A stretch of 64,000 bases of DNA from Linyphia triangularis (GCA_963978545.1 OZ021732.1:64177214-64241213); one strand, 5' to 3'; shown: positions 20,091 through 32,252, counted from the first letter of the stretch. Numbers and translations are program-made. The notes: a model not told the origin generated them from the sequence alone.

Positions 20091-20430
20091 ATGTCAAACA
20101 AGAAGAAAAATAATTATATCTTTGAAGCAGCGTTAGCCACTAAGCGGGCCGAATTTGGCACCCGGCGGATTTTTCTGCGGCCCACCGGCGACACAGGGGA
20201 TAAAAAAAGAAATGTCTTGGTAGACTTTTTTGTTTAATTGTAATTTGTCCGAAATTGTATGCCTTAACTATGTAGAACAGACTTCATCCCTTTGTGCTCG
20301 AAGAAGCTTTCAGCAAAATGTTTTTCATCAAGAATAAATACACGAATAACTTAACTGAATCTCATTTTGACAATTTATTGAGACTGGCTGCAATAAATAC
20401 TGCGACAGACATTGACTCCACCATAAAATA
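20091..20430 (+). pseudogene. hAT transposase relic (GTF2IRD2/ZBED-like), deleted
   Basis: An ATG with MSNKKKNNYIFEAA resembles the N-terminus of this class. About 200 bp later another stretch reads MFFIKNKYTNNLTESHFDNL then LRLAA, close to the conserved C-terminal part (KSKYRSxLTDxHLxDLLR) of GTF2IRD2-type hAT proteins. The catalytic middle is absent and the frames do not join. It lies between two Helitrons. Confidence 0.4.
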
Positions 20431-20638
20431 AACTATTTTGACCGCACGTATACGTGTCCCCTGCGTCATTGGCTTATCAATAAATATTTGGCAGGGTAAA
20501 ATTATTTTTCCATGTAATTTTGCACAAACTTATTTCATCTAAAGCCAAAACATAAGTATTAGATTCATCATAATTTTGCTCAGGGGCAGTCAAAGCAAAT
20601 TTTTGGCAATAAGCGAGGACAATTTTGCCCCCACAAAC

Positions 20639-22269
20639 TCTAAATTTTATTAAATTGTTAATAATAAAGCTAACTGTGTGTCTGTCTGTGGATCTATAAA
20701 AACCTACTTAAAATTGGAGTGGAGCTCTAAAATTTTCAACACAAGAAGTTTTGGCCTTCTAATTTTATGTATGTCAAACAGAATGTTAAAATTTCTATTA
20801 GTTCTTTTTTAATTAATATTATACATTTTTTTTTTTTACACAGTAACTTCAAATAGAGATACAGCTCAGAAATTTTCAACATAAGTAGTTTCAGCCTTCT
20901 AATAGGACTTTTGAAAAACAGAATGTTAAAATTTTAATTAGTTATTTTTTAATTAATTTATTAAATTTTTTTTTTTACAAAGCGACTTCTAATAATTTTA
21001 CAGCTCTGAAATTTTCAATATAAGTAATTTTGGCCTTTTTATTGAACTATTGAAAAACAGAATTTTAAATTTGTTGTTGATTTTTTTTAATTAATTAATA
21101 AATATTTTACAAAACGGTTTCTAATAGGGCTACAGCACTGAAATTTTCAACATAAGTAGTTTTAGCTTTCTAATTAGATTTTTGGAAAACAGAATTTCAA
21201 ATTTTTATTTAGTTTTTTTTTTTTTTAATTAATTAGTAACTATTTTACAAAACTATTTTCAATGGGGCTACAACTCTGAAATTTTCAGCATAAGTAGTTT
21301 TGGCCTTTTGAAAAACAGAATTTTAAATTTTTGTTTATTTCTTTTTTAATTAATTAATATATATTTAACGAAACGATATCTAATAGGGCTACAGCTCTGA
21401 AATTTTCAACTCAAGTATATTTGTGTCCTCCTAATTGGACTTTTGAAAAACAGAATTTAAAATTTTTGTTTAGTTCTTTTATAATTAATAAATATTTTAC
21501 AGAACGATTTCTAATAGGGCTACAGCTCTGAAATTTTCAACATGAGTAGTTTTGGCCTTTTAATTGGACTCGTGAAAAACAGAATTTAAAATTTTTATTT
21601 AGTTCTTTTTTAATTAATTAACAAATATTTTACAAAACGATTTCTACTTGGGCTACAGTTCTGAAATTTTCAACACAAGTAGTTTTGGCATTCTAATTGG
21701 ACTATTGACAAAAAGAATGTTAAAATTTTAATTTGATTTTTGATTAATTTTTTTAATTAATATTTTCACAAAAAACGACTTCTAATAGGCTTAGAGCTCT
21801 GAGAATTTCAACATAATTAGTTTTGGCCTTCTAATTTTGCTTTCCACAAACACGTGTTAAAATAATCTTAAAGGGGTGTTGTATTATAGTATTAACGGAG
21901 GAATTTTTTTGTGTGTTTCAACAAGAGAGACGCTTCTAATATTAAGGCTTTACGTAGAAATTATAGATTTTAGTGAGTGAAGCGAACTTATGCTTACGTA
22001 ACAATGAGCCTTTCAGCGAGAGAAGCGAGCCTATTCTAGCATAGTAATGAACCTTTCAATGAGTGAAGTAAGCATGTAATTATGTGTCAATGAACTTTTC
22101 AGCGAACGAAGCGAGTTCGATTTTGTGTAGCGATGAACCTTCCTGCGAGCGAAGCGCCAAAACATGGGACCTATACACCAATGATAGATTTCAGCAACGC
22201 GAGGCCTCAGAGCTAGATAAAATAATGCACATGTTAAAATTTCGTAGCGAAGGACGGGTATTCAGCTAA
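20639..22269 (+). mobile_element. Non-autonomous Helitron, copy 2
   Basis: It starts TCTAAATTTTATTAAATTG, contains GTGTGTCTGTCTGTGGATC near the 5' end and finishes CGGGTATTCAGCTAA (CTRR), followed by T. The interior holds about nine tandem units of roughly 130 bp, each with a CTGAAATTTTCAACATAAGT motif (starts near 20728, 20867, 21006, 21138, 21271, 21396, 21528, 21660 and 21799). The last 350 bp are rich in GCGAGCGAAGCG. The only frame there is a by-product of these repeats. Confidence 0.75.
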
Positions 22270-22274
22270 TTTAG

Positions 22275-23600
22275 AATAAATGTAAAGTTTGGCGATATTT
22301 TTTGCAATATTTCTTGTATGCCAAAATGGTGATTTTGACGATATACTTTACGATAATCCTTATATTATCCTTAATTACAAGCGATACTGATAACTTTTAT
22401 TTTGCCCATGGTCCTCACCTTCAAAGACCACCAGAAGCAAGACTACGATTATCCCGAATTCCTTAACACATTAAGCGAGAACGCCCAGAATCTTAATCCA
22501 CCAAGGGATATCACGATTAATAAAATACAAAAAAAGGTGGTGATCCGACCTAATTCTGAAGAGGACTCAGCAAAACTCCTTGAATCCCTATCCAACTGCT
22601 CAACTGTAACCGACCTGACGGAAGTGAGATTAGCGAAAATAAGAACTTTCAGTCTCATTGTTACCGGTATTCCGGGGGGCATAGAAAGCGTCTACATTGT
22701 TAGAAATATCGAGATGAATTTTAAAGATGTGAATCGAATGGAAGTCTTTCGTTGTGAATCCTCCCGGAGATTTACTGGTGGTAATAAAATGGACAATCAA
22801 ATTATCACTGTAGATAAAAACACCAGGTCTGCTATTTTAAAGAAAGATTCAATATTGGTTGACTACTTCAAACTTTATGTTTATGACTATATTAGAATTC
22901 TAAGATGCTATAAATGCCAAAAATATGGCCACTTATCAGTTAATTGTGGTAATGACCAGAAATGTGCTGTATGTGCGGGAGATCATTATTCTAGGAAGTG
23001 TAGTGACAAAGACAAACCACACTGCATCAATTGTGATGTAGGGGGCCATGGTGCTAATTCAAAGGATTGTAATATGTTTAAGAGACTTTTGAAGAAGGCT
23101 AAAGAGAAACTCGGGGCTCCTTGAACTATACGGACTTCCCCAATGTTTAATTGATTGTATTGAATTATTATTATTATATTTGGAGATAATTTTAGTGTCG
23201 AGCTTTTTAACGCACCATCCACTCACGCATTATTTTATTACTCATCATTTCTTTATTTGGTTGCTTGATTTAGATTAATTTTTTATTAAATTTTTATTAC
23301 GTAATAATTCAAATTGCTTTAAATATTTTAATAATATTTGATGTTTTCCTTATTGTAATTATAATATCATATTGGTAATTACTTCTAATGTATCACTATT
23401 TTGGGTTATTGCTGCTGTTATCCATCAACTTTTTATAAATAATGTGAAATTTTTTAATAGATTTTCTTTTTAAACTTTGATACCAAAACGTGGAGAAATG
23501 CAAAAAAAAATAAATATATATATATTTTTTTTACCGAATGCTATATCTTCATTACCCTATGTATATATACATATGGGTAATTGAAAGTAAAAATATAAGA
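22275..23600 (+). repeat. Interspersed repeat family R, copy C, carrying an ORF1
   Basis: The left part (GCCAAAATGGTGATTTTG) matches copy A near 4757. The right end has GTGGAGAAATGC, an A run, ACCGAATGCTATATCTTCAT and the CCCTATG...CATATGGG terminus. The left terminus is missing because the copy abuts the Helitron end. About 1.1 kb with the zinc-knuckle frame is absent from copies A, B and D. Confidence 0.55.
22408..23124 (+). CDS. LINE ORF1 (gag-like nucleic-acid-binding protein), orphan
   Basis: The frame is 238 residues from ATG 22408, with no stop and open upstream only to 22375. Residues 40-160 fit the PRE_C2HC region typical of jockey/I-clade ORF1 proteins. Three zinc knuckles follow: CYKCQKYGHLSVNC (about 167-180), CAVCAGDHYSRKC (186-198) and CINCDVGGHGANSKDC (206-221), then a basic tail. 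Such proteins bind LINE RNA. The N-terminus is shorter than usual and no ORF2 (endonuclease or reverse transcriptase) follows. It is either a truncated insertion or a retained stand-alone frame. Confidence 0.75.
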   Translation: MVLTFKDHQKQDYDYPEFLNTLSENAQNLNPPRDITINKIQKKVVIRPNSEEDSAKLLESLSNCSTVTDLTEVRLAKIRTFSLIVTGIPGGIESVYIVRNIEMNFKDVNRMEVFRCESSRRFTGGNKMDNQIITVDKNTRSAILKKDSILVDYFKLYVYDYIRILRCYKCQKYGHLSVNCGNDQKCAVCAGDHYSRKCSDKDKPHCINCDVGGHGANSKDCNMFKRLLKKAKEKLGAP

Positions 23601-23680
23601 GTTTGAAGAGGTTAATTTATGTTCTTTAAAATATAAGTAATATTCATATAAAAAATATTATGAATATTATTTACCAAATT

Positions 23681-23712
<32 letters not shown>

Positions 23713-23991
23713 AATCTCTCAAAATAAGATAAATAAGCATCACTCGTCAAAAATGGGACGTAATTTAAATTTTAAAATACAAATAAAAAACGAATTCGAA
23801 AATTTTAAATCAAATCATTAAGATTCTTTGCCGTGATTCTCAATTAACTATTTATGAACAATTATTATTTTCTTATTTATTAACATATTTATTCTGTATT
23901 TTGAGGGTGAAACTCCTTTTATAATCACATTTCGAAAGAGATTACTGCATTTGAGAACTAATTTAGCAGGCAGTTGTATAACACCACTTAT
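23601..23991. other. AT-rich spacer
   Basis: Contains a T run of about 29 nt at 23684-23712. Nothing else is recognisable. Confidence 0.35.
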
Positions 23992-24922
23992 TACTTTCAA
24001 TTATCCATATGTATACATAGGGTAATGGAAGTATACAGGGTTCATACTCAATCTAATAGTAAAATTCAGGAGTTACTAAGGAGTTTTTCAGGAGTTAAGC
24101 ACAGTAAATTCATGAGTTAACGGGGGAAAAAATTACATGTTTAATAATGTATTTTCTCTCTATGCGCCTGGTTTTCGAGAATTGTGGTGCATTTTGGGAC
24201 TGTTTGAAGGTTTTTCTTTGGGGCTGTAGTGACGAAGAACATGCACAGTAGATTATGAAGTATGGTAAGAATTTCGAATTTCAGCCACGTTTAATCGAGT
24301 AAAAAAAAGCTACGTTTTAAGGTTTTACTAATCTTTTTATTCTTCGTTGATAAATTTTAAGGAGATAAAAAGAAATATCAGGAGTAGAAACACAAATTTC
24401 AGGAGTTTTTCAGGAGGAGTAAGAACCCCGAGTATAGTATTCGGTCAAAAAAAATTCTCTCTCTCTCTCTATATATATATTCATTTCTCCACGTTTTGGA
24501 ATATCCTGATTTCAAAAAAACTGATATAGAAAAAATTTATGTCTGTGGTCAGCATAACTCCCGAACCAATTGACCTACGATGTTCAAATTTGGTGAGCAA
24601 GTTGGTGGTGGTACAAGGATCTACCGTTATGGTTTTCGTCAAAATCGCGCATGCGCATGCCATTGAAAAAATCATGTATTTCAGTAATTGCTAAAAAAAC
24701 AGCTCTAACGATTTTGATCAAAATCGCTGTGGTAATACTGTTCTAAACATTCCCACCTCCGAAATTCCCATAAAAATGCGATAAAAGCGTGAAAAGTTGA
24801 AAAACGACAATGTAATGCCTATCGAATATAATCAATTGTAAGTAACACAATGTCAAATTTTACTGCAATGATCAATGTTATATAGTGTAATTGAAAGTTG
24901 AGATGTTCCACATCCCTAGTTT
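23992..24922 (-). repeat. Interspersed repeat family R, copy B (inverted)
   Basis: It is the reverse complement of copy A: terminus CCATATGTATACATAGGG at 24005, the CCACGTTTT/GGAGAAATG block near 24490, and the GACCACAGACATAAATTTTT region, ending at CCCTAGTTTC. A MITE interrupts it at 24036-24430. Confidence 0.6.
24036..24430. mobile_element. 395-bp MITE inside family R copy B
   Basis: Termini are CAGGGTTCATACTC (left) and the inverse of CGGGGTTCTTACTC (right). AGTATA directly flanks both sides (24030-24035 and 24431-24436). The interior is rich in TTCAGGAGTT motifs near both ends. hAT-like by its termini, though the duplication is 6 bp. Confidence 0.6.
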
Positions 24923-25366
24923 CATAGGGATTTCGGTCATTACTAATTGTAGTATTGTTGCAAAACCTCAAAAATACCTCATCGTGTGAAATTCAGTTAT
25001 TTTATATGGGTTGTGGTTAGTCAACTTTAAATTGTGAAAAACTAACCGTAATTTTTTTTTTTTTACATTTTAAATTTCTTTATTAAAGATAATGGTACTA
25101 TATTGCTACAGGTGCGTATACACATTTGTCATGCATCCTATTTACTAATATGTATTGCATCTGCATTATATCGTTATCTATATACTACGAAATATATTAA
25201 CAATAATAGCGATTTAAGAAAGTAGAACATTTCTCACATAAAAATATAAGTTTTCTGTAAAAATATTCAAAATGGTATCTATGCTAATAATTGCTTTTGT
25301 CATAATATAAATTAATTATATTAGGCAACTCTAAATTGTTAAAATATTTCAACACATACATATATT
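24923..25366. other. AT-rich spacer
   Basis: No gene or repeat terminus was seen. Its last 8 bp (CATATATT, 25359-25366) are the left TSD of the next element. Confidence 0.35.
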
Positions 25367-28280
25367 CAGGGACGATGCGAACGGGGGGCGAGGGGGGCGT
25401 CTCGCCCCCCCAAAATTTCAGAAAGTTGAACAGTCGGCAAATTTTCGAAATTTTTGTAGTCCTTTTTTTAAAGTTGATCCACAATAAAATCGAATTGAAA
25501 AAAAAAAAAAGGTCGAACAAAAAATATTAAAAATACCCAATTAAATGCACGTCAAGTTTCACTTATCGTCATTTTTACACTAGAAGTCTATTATAAGGGA
25601 GTCGGTGCCTTTCCCCCCGCCTACATTGATGGACTGCGTGCACAAATATAATAGGTATCTTGCGAACGCAAATCATAGATATCTTCATTATCTCACCCCG
25701 CCAAAGTTTTTAAAAAAGAAAGACGGCAGTCGGCAAACTTCCAAAATTTCATCAATTCCTTTAAAAGTGCCAAGTGATGGATGTTTTAAAATATATTGAA
25801 TAGAAAAAAATATAAATAATTAAAATCGTCAATAGTATTAAAAAATCATGATCACAATTCAGCCCAAGTTGGCGGTCGGCAATTTTAAATTGGAGTTTTT
25901 AATTTTAAATTGTATATCCTTATTTTGGCAGGAACGTTTAAGATATCGTCACTGACAGCTTCTAAATGAAATTAAATATAAACATATCTCCCGTACCCCG
26001 TACTGTTGCACGAGTATCAATTTCCACAAATTCTCTACAGAATGAATAATTTTCCTTCAATTTCAAATCAGTACATTTATTTGTATAAATCGTCAAGTCG
26101 ACTGTCGTAAGTTTTTAAATTCAGTCATCTGATAAGTACACACTATATTCTCAGGAAGAAACTGACAATAATTACTTATTCTTCCAATTAATAGATAACT
26201 CTGTTGTGTTACAGTAGGTGACATATTTTTAGTACGTCAGGTAACGCTTCAAAAACCATGATATGCCCATTAAACGATATCTACATGAAGTGGGTATTGC
26301 ACGTCATATGAATTAAAAGTCTTACAGAAAATTTCAAAACTTCTAAATTTTAACATCCGAAAAATGAGACATCTTTTATCAAATACATATCTTACGTACA
26401 TCACAGATCTGGCGAGAAGTTTCAATTTCGAATAAAATTTGCATATTTTTTGGCAAGTTATTACGAACGTGAAGTTGAGTGAAATGGAAGTAGAGTGCAA
26501 TTCTGTTAAAAAATATTTCTATTAGATTTTACCAAATTATTGCAATTAATGACAAGTAGAACACTATAAATGATGTTATATAGTACTTCATTTATTAAAA
26601 AAGTGTAGCGGTGTACGGTAATGGAGAGTCGAACCCGGAACTCCCAGATCAGAAGACAGGCACGCTAACCACTAGGCAAAAGTGACCACTAGCCCCTAGG
26701 TGTTGTATCTGTCATTTGAACACGAGAACACGACATATCCCTTTCTCCGTGAGTTGCAAAGGGGTGAACGATTGAGTTGCTTGCATGTGAGTTGAGTGTG
26801 GCAGTGAGTCGCCAGAGGTTGCTTTATGTGTTGCAGTGAGTCACCAGAGATGCTGAGGTGGTAGTGTGGAGGTCGTGCAGTAGATGGTGCCACTGATGTG
26901 TTCGAATATTCGGGTCACCAATGTAGCGGTGTGCGCTAACGAGGAGTCGAACCCGGGACTCCTAGATCAGATGACAGGCGCTCTAGCCACTAGGAAAAAG
27001 TGATCACTACTGCCTAGGTGTTGTATTTGTCATTTGTACACGAGACTACCTCAAATGTGTTACCGAAATAATGCATGCCGTGTAAATTGGAAGGCAATGT
27101 CGTATTTATTGCAACAAAATAATCATTGGAAAAGTATTGAAAGGTTTGTTATAATACTATCTAACAATTATTATAATACGTTAACAAAACGTTTTTAATA
27201 ATTATTGTAGTTTGAAATGCAATTATAATGCCCATGAGCGCCGACAGGACTATTTGCAGGGATGTGCAGATCGCTAACAGGGCGACATAAGGCGACAAAA
27301 GTCTTTGTTTAATCTTAGATTTTTCGAAAATTGGAATTGGACTTCCTAATTTGATGTTTGCTAATAGCTGTACAGAATTTTTTGCTCGAATTGATAATTT
27401 ACTACCTATATATTTTTTTCTTGTGAATTACTTCTTCCACAATACTTTATTTTTCGAAAGGCAGGAGGGAATGTAAGTGCATGTTTCTTATGTGTCCCTG
27501 GCATTGTCTCTATTATAAAAATCGCAGTAGTTTTGTGTGATAGTAATAATCTGCCAGGATCTTAAAGAAGAATTTTTCCAGAATTTGTTGGATTAACTTT
27601 TTTTACAATTCTAAATTAGAGGCACCTATTTGATCAATATTTTTCATTTATTTTATTCCGTGTTGTAGTGCGATTTCCATCCATTTTACACGTTTAATTA
27701 ATTTTTGGGAAACTGCAATTTGAAAATTAAAAAAAATTGTATTGAGATGGAGCCTTTGAACTACTCATGTTACTGAATTGGTTCAAGATTGTAAGAATGC
27801 ATTCTATCTGCAAGTGATAAATGCCTCCCCTCCCCCCCGAAAAATTATTCCCTTTGTTCGGGAAAGAGGGGGTTGTTTATTAAACAAAAATGAAAAATTA
27901 AATGAATTTGATGGAACTTTTAACTAAAATATGATGGGAATTTACTTAAAATATGACATTAATTACGTATTAATGAAATGCCATAAAATATTAAAAACAC
28001 TAATTAAAATTAATTACACATTAAATAAAATAATTCACAATTAAATTAAAAAAATTAACAATTAGTTATAAACTCATTAACAATTAATTACGCATTAATT
28101 AACAAATAGTTATATATTAATTAAAAAAATTATGCATTAATTTTGCATTAATAAAATTTAATTAATAATAGATTAACACCTTAATGGATATTTTCTAGAT
28201 TTACACCGTACTTGTCTTGATTTTAGTCGGCAAAATTATGTCTAACGCCCCCCCAATCGAAATTCTTAGCGACGGCCCTG
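25367..28280. mobile_element. hAT-type element, 2.9 kb, perfect 8-bp TSD
   Basis: Left end CAGGGACGATGCGAACGGG and right end the inverse of CAGGGCCGTCGCTAAG share a CAGGG-CG--GC terminus, each next to a G/C-homopolymer block (GGGGGGCG). CATATATT flanks both sides (25359-25366, 28281-28288). No transposase frame is present. A tRNA-SINE with internal duplication sits at 26604-27048, and an AATTA-rich tract fills 27880-28190. A truncated relative lies inverted at 44155-45186. Confidence 0.75.
26604..27048 (-). mobile_element. tRNA-derived SINE with partial tandem duplication
   Basis: On the minus strand there is an A box (TAGTGGTTAGCGTG) and B box (GGGTTCGACTC) of a tRNA-like head. The block starting TGTAGCGGTGT occurs at 26604 and again at 26922, a 318-bp period, with matching ACTAGG and GTGTTGTAT motifs. 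The heads carry mutations and lack an intact acceptor stem, so they are not tRNA genes. Confidence 0.65.
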
Positions 28281-28958
28281 CATATATTACTAGTTATATG
28301 ATACATCTTAGCAAATTAACCCTTGGTTAGTCGTGCGGTTGAAAATAAACACAAAGATAGTTTTGTCAATTTCTCGATAGCATCCCATGATCAAAGCCTG
28401 TCCCAGTACCTCTCGATCTAACCTTGACGTTTGCCTAGGCGTATTCATTTAGTTCCATGCGTGTACTCAGGCGACACAAATCCTATTAGGTTGATGCTTG
28501 TCTCTCACGCGACCAACCCTGTATTCTAATTTTGGTAAGTAATCTAAAAGTTTTTCTTTAATTTTATATTTTTATAGTTTTTGTTTTGAGGTGGGCATGT
28601 TATTTTTTATGATATGACTTGACTGACACATTATTTCTCAGCAATAAAAACAATATATGCAATTTTTTTTACATGAATTCACTTTTGTTTTATTTATATT
28701 TTTTTGGATTTCAAGTAATACTGAAAATGTGACAAATGGGTCTGCAAGGACCATTTAATTCAGATTGAAATACATAAGTTCAAATTCTGTAATGAACATC
28801 ATAGGTCAATTTATTCGGGAGTTATGCTGACCACAAGACACATTTTTTCTAGATCACTTTTTTTGAAATCAGGTTGGGGAAGGGAGGGGAGGGAAAGAAA
28901 AACGAACTTTTTTTTATAACCGAGTCCTATACTTTCATTACCCTAGTATACATATGGG

Positions 28959-30784
28959 CAGAGGTGGCTCCAGCGGGGGGGCTGTAGCACCCCCGTCGGG
29001 CAAGTTTAGCCCCTCCATCGGGGAATGAATTTTGATTTCATTTTTAAAAGTGCATAGCTTTTGTGAAATATCACAAGCATTTCTTACATTTTTCAATAAT
29101 TATAATGATTTTGTGCACAAATCCGGACAAATAACGTCAGCCCAGACAACAACAAATTCCCACATCACATATTACAGCAACTAATAGTAATCGTAAGAGA
29201 ACAGATGGCGATTCCCCCCCCCCCCCCTTCCCACAAGACAACTCGATACAGAACACAACAGCCTGGTTGAGAGGGATTGGGAGAAGTCGTCGGTTGTGCA
29301 ATAGTATTTTCCAGGAATTAATAGTTCCTCAAGCAACTAACCAGGGGTCCAGTGCTTTTGTCTGCTTTTCAAGGGCATATGCAGTTTAATGGGCAGTCTA
29401 CATAACCTGGAATAGACTTTGAGCTGGGAAACAGTGAAACCCATTCGTTTGTACTCCATGTTGTTCATACTTAGGAAGCAAGGCTTCTTTTATAAGCTTG
29501 TTCAAGATCTCATGCACGACAAGAGTAAAACTTTACGAAAATTAGAAATCCATAGTAAGAGTTTATGTATATAATTATGGAGGTCAAATACTTTATACGC
29601 TTAAAATTTTAGAAATGAAGTTGGAAATATTTTGAAAAATATGTTGGAAAATAATAAAAATAGCCAAATTTAATAGCGAGAATAATTGAAACATATTCTG
29701 TTCATATTAAAATAGGATATCATATGCTGTGAAAAAATCTTTTATGTGCATATTTTGTAGCTTTAATTAGTTTTGACGGATTCTCTTAAAAATAACTACG
29801 AAAATCACTCGAATTTATAATGTAGTTTTCAAGTGCCGTATTTTATTATTAGCATTACCATTCCAGTAAAATTTTTAATATTAAATATAACGAATCAGCT
29901 TTAATTTTAGAAAAGAACTTTTTGCTATTGTAATTAAGATTCATTAGAATAAATTTGTTTCAAGATCGGATTTCGAATTTAAATGGCATTGAATAGAGTT
30001 ATGGATTAATGAAATATCCCAGAATGTTTAGATACCGCAGTAATGCAACAAAACGTCCATTGTATGCCCATTTTCTTCATCAAGAGGTTCGAAAATTGCA
30101 AGGTGGTAAAAGCTGATTAGGGCTGTGTTCCTGATGGGAATCGCAAATGGTCGTGAATCCACTGGATATTCAAAATTTAAATCCTAAAACAATATTTTTC
30201 TCAAAGAAAATATATTACATTTCAATGAGTTATTTCTAGCATCCCTAACATTTCCGAGCTAATGTAAATGCTGATTTTTTATTAAAAAACTGTAGCTATG
30301 TTGACAGCATTTGGCGATATTTATGTCCGAATACAAACGCTTTCAAAATGTGTATTTCATTTTCAATGGTGATTTCATTATTGGGACTCATTATGTAATT
30401 TGGTTATTTATTATGATTGGGATTTTATTATGAGTGTCGAAGGAGAATAAAGGAATTTCGAAATGTTGAATCGGGGAGTAGATCAGCAGCGTTCCAAGCG
30501 TCTTTTACAAAGCACAAAAACCAGTAACCACCGATAAAACAACCTAAATTTTACGGAGCTAAGGTTTCATAATTTTTTTCAATTTAATAAAAAAAATTTA
30601 AGGGCGGTGGGGGGGGGGGGGGGGAGGATTCTTATGATAAAAAATTTATAGCATGCTATTGATAAGCGTACCTTTTTATTTGAAAGTTTTTATGTCAAGT
30701 TATTGACACGGACCGCTTTAACCCTGTCAGCCCCCGTCGGGGATGGCTAGCCCCCTTGTCGGGCGATTCCTAGCGCCACCACTG
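28959..30784. mobile_element. hAT-type element, 1.8 kb, perfect 8-bp TSD
   Basis: Termini CAGAGGTGGCTCCAG and, inverted, CAGTGGTGGCGCTAG are followed by related GTCGGGC and CCCCGTCGGGG blocks. The TSD CATATGGG (28951-28958, 30785-30792) is part of the family R terminus. Poly-C (29216-29227) and poly-G (30608-30624) tracts occur inside. No transposase frame. Confidence 0.8.
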
Positions 30785-30796
30785 CATATGGGTAAT

Positions 30797-31308
30797 GGAC
30801 AATTCCCACATTTTTTTTATTATTCAATTCTAAATGTTTCGAAAAGGCCAAAAACACAAAAATTTCTGCTCAATGCGCTTTTTAAAAAAAAAATGTGTGA
30901 TCAAAATTACCTTGTTAGACATTGGCGTGAAAACGACTCATTTCGTTGGCATTGAATGTGACGTCACGGCTTCCCAAACATCTTGGCTTGAAATGCAGCA
31001 GCGGAAACCAGACTTGCAAGTTTCTCGCAAATCACACCAACCTGTACGGAATGTGGCAATGGTCTACCAATGCCAACTATTTCAACGCCAAATATTTGGT
31101 AGAAACCTCATAACCACAGAAACGATAGGGTTTCTTTACGTTACGTATTTTGTTGACTGTTTTGATTGGACTTGTTTTGGGACATTTTCTTTTCTTAATA
31201 TTCAAATAACTAATTTTTTTAAAGAACTTTTGTTTAAATATTTGGAATCAGAAAAAAATTCTTCATAAATACTAATTTCACTCGTTTTTAAAAATGCGGG
31301 AATTGTCC
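30797..31308. mobile_element. 512-bp MITE in family R copy E
   Basis: Inverted termini GGACAATTCCCACATTTTT and GGACAATTCCCGCATTTTT are nearly identical. The flanks rejoin to the family R end GGGTAATTGAAAG with an AT duplication. An open frame of about 140 codons covers most of it but has no recognisable domain, so I do not call it a gene. Confidence 0.6.
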
Positions 31309-32061
31309 ATTGAAAGTAAAAATGAGCAGATTATTTGCAACACTTATAAGGGGTATGCCAAATTACTTTCCCATATCAACAATCTAACATTTGCTCCTCT
31401 ACTCTTCGGTAAATATCTTATCTGATAATAAAACATTTACAATAACGCTTTTAACGCAGGTTAAAACCTGCTTATGCAAGCCACTTAAGATTTTTAACAA
31501 AAGTGGAATATTTTTTCATTAATTTAAATCTCAAAAGAAAAGCTTCAACAATGAAATAAAACTTTCTTTATTAACACCATGAAGTAGAGAAATAGATTTT
31601 GAGTTTGCTACAATACCTTATGTAAAAAAAAAAGCACAAGGCAATTATTTTGTAGCATCTACATACAATGCTATGGGATGTATCCCCATTACATTCTCTA
31701 CTTCAAAAAAACTTCCACGCTTTCATGCTAACGAGGACATTGGATTTATACAAAAGTAAAAGTTACTAGGAGAAAAAGTAAAAAACAGATATTCAATAAC
31801 AAAACCAGTTCCTAAATTTCAGTCTACTAATAGATTTACATATAAATTATTTTGATTAAGAAAGGTATCACTATCAGAATGTATATTTCATGGTAGGGAA
31901 AGAAAATCCATACAATGCGGCATAGGTATTCCTCGAATTTGTTCAAGAACAATACTTAACACTGAATAATATTTCCTAGCAAGAATACTCGAGACCCTAT
32001 TCTATTATATTTGATTCAGATGTTAAATAATACTATTTGTGTGACAATCCTGGAAAAAGAA

Positions 32062-32252
32062 AAGGGTTCCCACTCTTATTGAGAAAAAAATTCAAGGACC
32101 TTTTCAAGAAAATTTGAGGACCACACTTAAGACATAAAAATACAAAATGAGGAATATCGGCAGTCACTTAAAAATTCAAGGACTTTCAAAGACCTTATCC
32201 TTTTTTCAAGGGTTTTCAAGGACCAAATTTTTCTAGGACCGTGTAAACCCTG
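32062..32252. mobile_element. 191-bp MITE, AGGGTTCCCACT family
   Basis: The left end AAGGGTTCCCACT and the right end, inverted CAGGGTTTACACGGTCC, match the element at 62763-63155. The interior has repeats of TTCAAGGAC. AAGAA directly flanks both sides, a 5-bp duplication. Confidence 0.6.

Larger units (their letters stand above)
28797..31325 (+). repeat. Interspersed repeat family R, copy E, doubly interrupted
   Basis: The 3' part of the family (GGGAGTTATGCTGACCACA, then ACCGAGTCCTATACTTTCAT) reaches the terminal palindrome, is split by the hAT element at 28959, resumes with CATATGGGTAAT, is split again by a MITE at 30797, and finishes TTGAAAGTAAAAA. The 5' half is absent. Confidence 0.6.

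Noticed and set aside
20700..21820. CRISPR-like array of regular repeats
   Set aside because: Units are about 130 bp, imperfect throughout, with no short repeat/unique spacer pattern; they belong to a Helitron in eukaryotic DNA.
22084..22269. Open frame near the Helitron end
   Set aside because: Arises from the GCGAGCGAAGCG repeats of the Helitron 3' region.
30608..30624. Poly-G tract as a G-quadruplex or regulatory element
   Set aside because: Simple homopolymer inside a hAT element; no evidence beyond composition.
30834..31268. Open frame of 144 codons
   Set aside because: Lies wholly within a TIR-bounded MITE; no recognisable motif and Lys/Phe runs from A/T tracts.
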